DNA from: Gammaproteobacteria bacterium
GTDB lineage: Bacteria > Pseudomonadota > Gammaproteobacteria > Steroidobacterales > Steroidobacteraceae
Direction of reading: 5' to 3'
Assembly (NCBI GenBank): GCA_025350345.1
Contig: JANXYA010000024.1
Location: forward strand, 1-7,867
Length of the DNA stretch: 7,867 nucleotides
This document shows positions 5,554 to 7,867 of the stretch, one piece after another (the stretch's first letter is position 1; every line of letters starts with the position of its first letter). The position numbers and the translations under genes are program-made. Under the pieces are notes generated by a model that ran no database searches, was not told the DNA's origin, and saw only the letters and a list, made by a program, of their open reading frames with translations.

Positions 5554-6747
5554 ATGAGCAGACTGTGGGACAAGGGAGCGCCGCTGGACGAGCGGGTGCT
5601 GCAATTCACCGCCGGCGAGGACCACGCACTCGATGAACGGCTGGTGTCCTGCGACGTGCGCGCCTCCATCGCCCATGCGCAGATGCTGCAGGGGCAGGGC
5701 CTGCTCAGCGCGGCCGACTGCGGCGCGATCTGCGCGGGCCTCGCTGCGCTGGGCGCGGCGCACGCGCGCGGCGAGTGGCGCATCGAGCTTGGCGACGAGG
5801 ACGGCCAGAGCGCGCTCGAAAGGCGCCTGACGGACAGCATCGGCGCGGCCGGCGCGCGTATTCACCTGGGCCGCTCGCGCAATGACCAGGTGCTCACCGC
5901 CCTGCGCCTGTACATGCGCGAGGCGCTCGCGCAGCTGGCCTCCGGCGCCGAGGCCGTCGCGGCCGCGCTCGATCGGCTGGCGCAGCGCCAGGGCACGATC
6001 GGCCTGCCCGGCTACACGCACATGCAGCAGGCCATGCCCAGTTCGGTGGCGCTGTGGGCCGGCGGCTTCGCCGCCGAGCTGCGTGACGACGCGGAGGGCC
6101 TGCGCGCCGTGCAACGCCGCGCCGGCGTCAATCCGCTCGGATCAGCGGCCGGCTATGGCACGCCGGGATTGGCGCTCGATCGGAACGCCACGACGCGCGC
6201 GCTGGGATTCGCGAGCACCCAGGAGCCGGTGACGGCGGTGCAGCTCTCCCGCGGCAAGGCCGAAGCGCAGCTGCTGTTCGAGACGACGCTGCTGATGCAG
6301 GACCTGGGCCGCCTCGCCACCGACCTGCTGCTGTTCTATACGCAGGAATTCTCCTTCGTCGCGCTGCCCGAGGCCTACACCACGGGCTCCTCGATCATGC
6401 CGCAGAAGCGCAACCCGGACGTGCTCGAGCTGCTGCGCGGCCGCGCGGCCAGCGCGCTCGCCTGCCTGACCGAGGCCCTGGTGCTGTGCGCCAAGCTCCC
6501 CTCCGGTTACCAGCGCGACCTGCAGCTGCTCAAGGCGCCGCTGTTTCGCGGCATCGACCTGTGCGGCCAGAGCCTGGAAATCGCGGTGCCACTGCTGGAC
6601 GCGCTGCAATTCAGGGCCGAGCGGGTGAAAATGGATCCGGCCGTGCATGCCGCCGGCGAGGCCTATGCCCTGGTCGTGAAGGAAGGCCTGCCCTTTCGCG
6701 AGGCCTATCGGCGCATCGCCGCCAGATTCACTGCCGGCGGGAAGTGA
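5554..6747 (+). CDS. argH: Argininosuccinate lyase, short form
   Basis: Splits argininosuccinate into arginine and fumarate, the last step of the pathway; works as a homotetramer in the fumarase/aspartase superfamily. The 397-residue protein has HLGRSRNDQ (104-112), GYTHMQ with the catalytic-region His156, NPLGSAAGYG (193-202), and the superfamily signature GSSIMPQKRNPD (278-289) with the catalytic serine. I chose the ATG at 5554, preceded by GAGG (5546-5549), because MSRLWDKG is the standard N-terminus. The in-frame ATG at 5482 would add 24 residues unlike the family. The protein ends soon after the GLPFREAYR segment (378-386), about 60 residues shorter than E. coli ArgH and about 35 shorter than the X. 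campestris enzyme. The usual ED-x-H motif is EDGQ here (82-85), and HTGRS is HLGRS. The stop is followed at once by a strong ribosome binding site for the next gene, so the short end does not look like a recent frameshift. Confidence 0.94.
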   Translation: MSRLWDKGAPLDERVLQFTAGEDHALDERLVSCDVRASIAHAQMLQGQGLLSAADCGAICAGLAALGAAHARGEWRIELGDEDGQSALERRLTDSIGAAGARIHLGRSRNDQVLTALRLYMREALAQLASGAEAVAAALDRLAQRQGTIGLPGYTHMQQAMPSSVALWAGGFAAELRDDAEGLRAVQRRAGVNPLGSAAGYGTPGLALDRNATTRALGFASTQEPVTAVQLSRGKAEAQLLFETTLLMQDLGRLATDLLLFYTQEFSFVALPEAYTTGSSIMPQKRNPDVLELLRGRAASALACLTEALVLCAKLPSGYQRDLQLLKAPLFRGIDLCGQSLEIAVPLLDALQFRAERVKMDPAVHAAGEAYALVVKEGLPFREAYRRIAARFTAGGK

Positions 6748-6755
6748 GAGGGGAG
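6748..6755 (+). promoter_or_regulatory. Strong Shine-Dalgarno for the membrane protein gene
   Basis: The sequence GAGGGGAG-like purine run directly follows the argH stop codon and ends two bases before the ATG at 6758; its GAGG core is six bases from the start. It is the clearest ribosome binding site in the window and fixes both the end of argH and the start of the next gene. Confidence 0.6.
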
Positions 6756-6757
6756 CC

Positions 6758-7204
6758 ATGGCCGACACTTACGATCAAACCGGTGAGCGCCAACCCGCTG
6801 CGGGGCTCATCACCTACGCTCATGTCATCTATGCCCTGCACGCCAGCGCCGTGCTCACCGGTGTACTGACCAGCTCGAGCATTGCCGGCCGCTTCATCTT
6901 CGGCCTGCCCTCGATCATCGCGGTGATCATGAACTACGCGCGCCGCGCCGAGGCGCGCGGCACCTGGCTCGAGACGCACTTCGACTGGCAGATCCGCACC
7001 TTCTGGCTGGCGCTGCTGTGGATTGCGATCACGCTGCTCGTCGGTGCGCCGCTCCTGCTGATCGTGATCGGCGCCTTCGTCGTGATTGCCGGATTTGCAA
7101 TCGTCGGCCTGTGGGTCGCCTATCGCGTGATACGCGGCTGGCTGGCCCTGCGCGAGCGCCGCCCGATGCCGCGGCACGGCGCTGCTCCGGCGGCGGCCGC
7201 ATGA
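6758..7204 (+). CDS. Small inner-membrane protein, COG3671/DUF4870-like
   Basis: Predicted 148-residue integral membrane protein of unknown function. A short polar N-terminus (1-15) is followed by a hydrophobic helix at about 17-39, a second weaker one at about 46-60, a charged loop ARRAEARGTWLETHFDWQIR (61-80), and a 40-residue hydrophobic block (82-122) long enough for two more helices. The tail after 130 is Arg/Pro/Ala-rich. The loop with ETHFDWQIRTFW is the mark of small proteobacterial membrane proteins annotated as COG3671 or DUF4870; I rely on recall for that assignment. It begins ten bases after argH behind a strong ribosome binding site and overlaps the next gene by ATGA, so it is expressed with lptM. 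No link to arginine synthesis is evident from the protein itself. Confidence 0.85.
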   Translation: MADTYDQTGERQPAAGLITYAHVIYALHASAVLTGVLTSSSIAGRFIFGLPSIIAVIMNYARRAEARGTWLETHFDWQIRTFWLALLWIAITLLVGAPLLLIVIGAFVVIAGFAIVGLWVAYRVIRGWLALRERRPMPRHGAAPAAAA

Positions 7205-7443
7205 ACGCCGTGCGGCTGTGTGCCTTGCTGGGCGCGCTCCTCGTCAGCGGGGGTTGCGGCCAGAAGGGCGCGTTGTACCTGCCCGATCCCGCACCGAAGC
7301 CCGTGCCGGCCGCGCCGGGCAGCGCGACACCAGATGCGACGCCCGACGCGGCGCCGGCCGCGACTCCTGCAGCGAGCCCCGCGGACGATGATGCCGCGCG
7401 TCGCAAGACGCCGGGCACACCCGATCCGGCCACCGCCCGCTGA
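7201..7443 (+). CDS. lptM: LptM-like (YifL) outer-membrane lipoprotein
   Basis: An 80-residue predicted lipoprotein. A short signal peptide (1-18, with Arg5 and a hydrophobic core to Val15) leads to Cys19, the probable lipidated residue. The next residues are GQKGALYLP (20-28), matching the short CG-x-KGPLYFP segment that defines LptM/YifL, with Ala instead of the first Pro. In E. coli LptM binds the LptD/LptE lipopolysaccharide translocon and helps LptD oxidative maturation in the outer membrane. The rest (29-80) is a disordered Pro/Ala/Asp/Thr-rich tail, with PDA, ATP and AAP triplets recurring from 44 to 60. The lipobox is imperfect (SGGC rather than L-x-GC). The start was set at the ATG at 7201, which overlaps the preceding stop; a longer upstream frame lacks the signal peptide at its N-terminus. 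In many gammaproteobacteria this gene precedes lysA, whereas here polA follows. Confidence 0.85.
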   Translation: MNAVRLCALLGALLVSGGCGQKGALYLPDPAPKPVPAAPGSATPDATPDAAPAATPAASPADDDAARRKTPGTPDPATAR

Positions 7444-7461
7444 GCGCGGGACCGCTCGCCC

Positions 7462-7867
7462 ATGACACCCAGGCCGGATCTGCTACTCGTCGACGGTTCT
7501 TCCTATCTCTATCGGGCTTTTCACGCCCTGCCGCCGCTCAGCAATTCCCGCGGCGAGCCGACCGGCGCGGTGCACGGCGTGCTCAACATGCTGCACAAGC
7601 TCCGGCGCGACTACCCGGACGCGCGCGTCGCGGTGGTGTTCGATGCGCCGGGCAAGACCTTTCGCGACGATCTGTTCGCCGAGTACAAGGCGCACCGGCC
7701 ACCGATGCCCGATGACCTGCGCGCGCAGATCGAACCGCTCCTGAGCGCGGTGAGCGGCATGGGCCTCCCGCTGCTGCGCATCGTCGGCGTCGAGGCCGAC
7801 GATGTGATCGGCACGCTGGCGCAGCGCGCCGCGGCGAAGGGCGAGCAGGTGCTGATCTCGACCGGCG
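7462..7867 (+). CDS. polA: DNA polymerase I, N-terminal part (cut by window end)
   Basis: The first 135 residues of DNA polymerase I, used in Okazaki fragment maturation and repair. The visible part is the start of the 5'-3' exonuclease (FEN-like) domain. LLLVDGSSYLYRAFHAL (7-23) holds the first metal-binding Asp11. VVFDAPGKTFRDDLF (58-72) holds Asp61 and the basic helix, EYKAHRPPMPDDL (74-86) is the arch region, and GVEADDVIGTLA (109-120) holds the acidic cluster Glu111/Asp113/Asp114. The frame is open at the right edge, just at the STG of the next metal-binding segment. The ATG at 7462 follows the lptM stop by 18 bases with only a weak ribosome binding site. The 3'-5' exonuclease and polymerase domains are outside the window. 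Confidence 0.95.
   Translation, partial: MTPRPDLLLVDGSSYLYRAFHALPPLSNSRGEPTGAVHGVLNMLHKLRRDYPDARVAVVFDAPGKTFRDDLFAEYKAHRPPMPDDLRAQIEPLLSAVSGMGLPLLRIVGVEADDVIGTLAQRAAAKGEQVLISTG

Noticed and set aside
7442..7457. Small hairpin GAGCG/CGCTC between lptM and polA
   Set aside because: The stem is only five pairs with no following T-run, so it is not a credible intrinsic terminator; it could at most mildly affect polA initiation.

Overview
The window is a compact, GC-rich, entirely plus-strand stretch of bacterial chromosome. It carries six consecutive genes that belong to, or are embedded in, an arginine biosynthesis operon: argG, an unrecognised P-loop protein, argC, an argF'-type transcarbamylase, argB and argH. 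These run into a small membrane protein gene, an lptM-like lipoprotein gene and the start of polA. LptM-type lipoprotein points to a Gram-negative proteobacterium. A GC-rich gammaproteobacterium related to the Xanthomonadales/Nevskiales/Steroidobacterales group fits best, but this is inference from gene content only. No RNA genes, mobile elements, CRISPR arrays or long non-coding stretches are visible; the longest gap is 97 bases.

Layout: 1-48 is the tail of an upstream gene. Then come argG (51-1307), the P-loop protein (1304-2383, ATGA overlap with argG), argC (TTG start at 2387, same frame as the preceding gene and separated from it only by TAG and one codon), argF' (3450-4448), argB (4506-5456), a 97-base gap with a weak promoter-like sequence, argH (5554-6747), a COG3671/DUF4870-like membrane protein (6758-7204), lptM (7201-7443, ATGA overlap) and polA (7462 to the window end).

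The genes imply the N-acylated variant of arginine synthesis. ArgB phosphorylates an N-acylglutamate and ArgC reduces it to the semialdehyde. An aminotransferase (ArgD, not in the window) gives N-acylornithine, and ArgF' carbamoylates this directly to N-acylcitrulline. A deacylase (not in the window) releases citrulline, and ArgG plus ArgH convert it to arginine. The transcarbamylase looks closer to the Bacteroides succinylornithine enzyme than to the Xanthomonas acetylornithine enzyme. It carries neither of the known selectivity residues, so the acyl group (acetyl or succinyl) is open.

The most interesting element is the 359-residue protein between argG and argC. It has an uncharacterised N-terminal domain followed by a P-loop of the dethiobiotin-synthetase type. 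No N-acylglutamate synthase, ArgD or deacylase gene is in the window, and this protein is translationally coupled to arginine genes on both sides. It is therefore a candidate for a missing or unrecognised step, or for control, of the N-acyl arginine pathway. Several pathway enzymes also depart from family consensus: ArgH is short and lacks a conserved histidine, ArgG has a changed nucleotide/substrate loop, and ArgB has unusual motifs.
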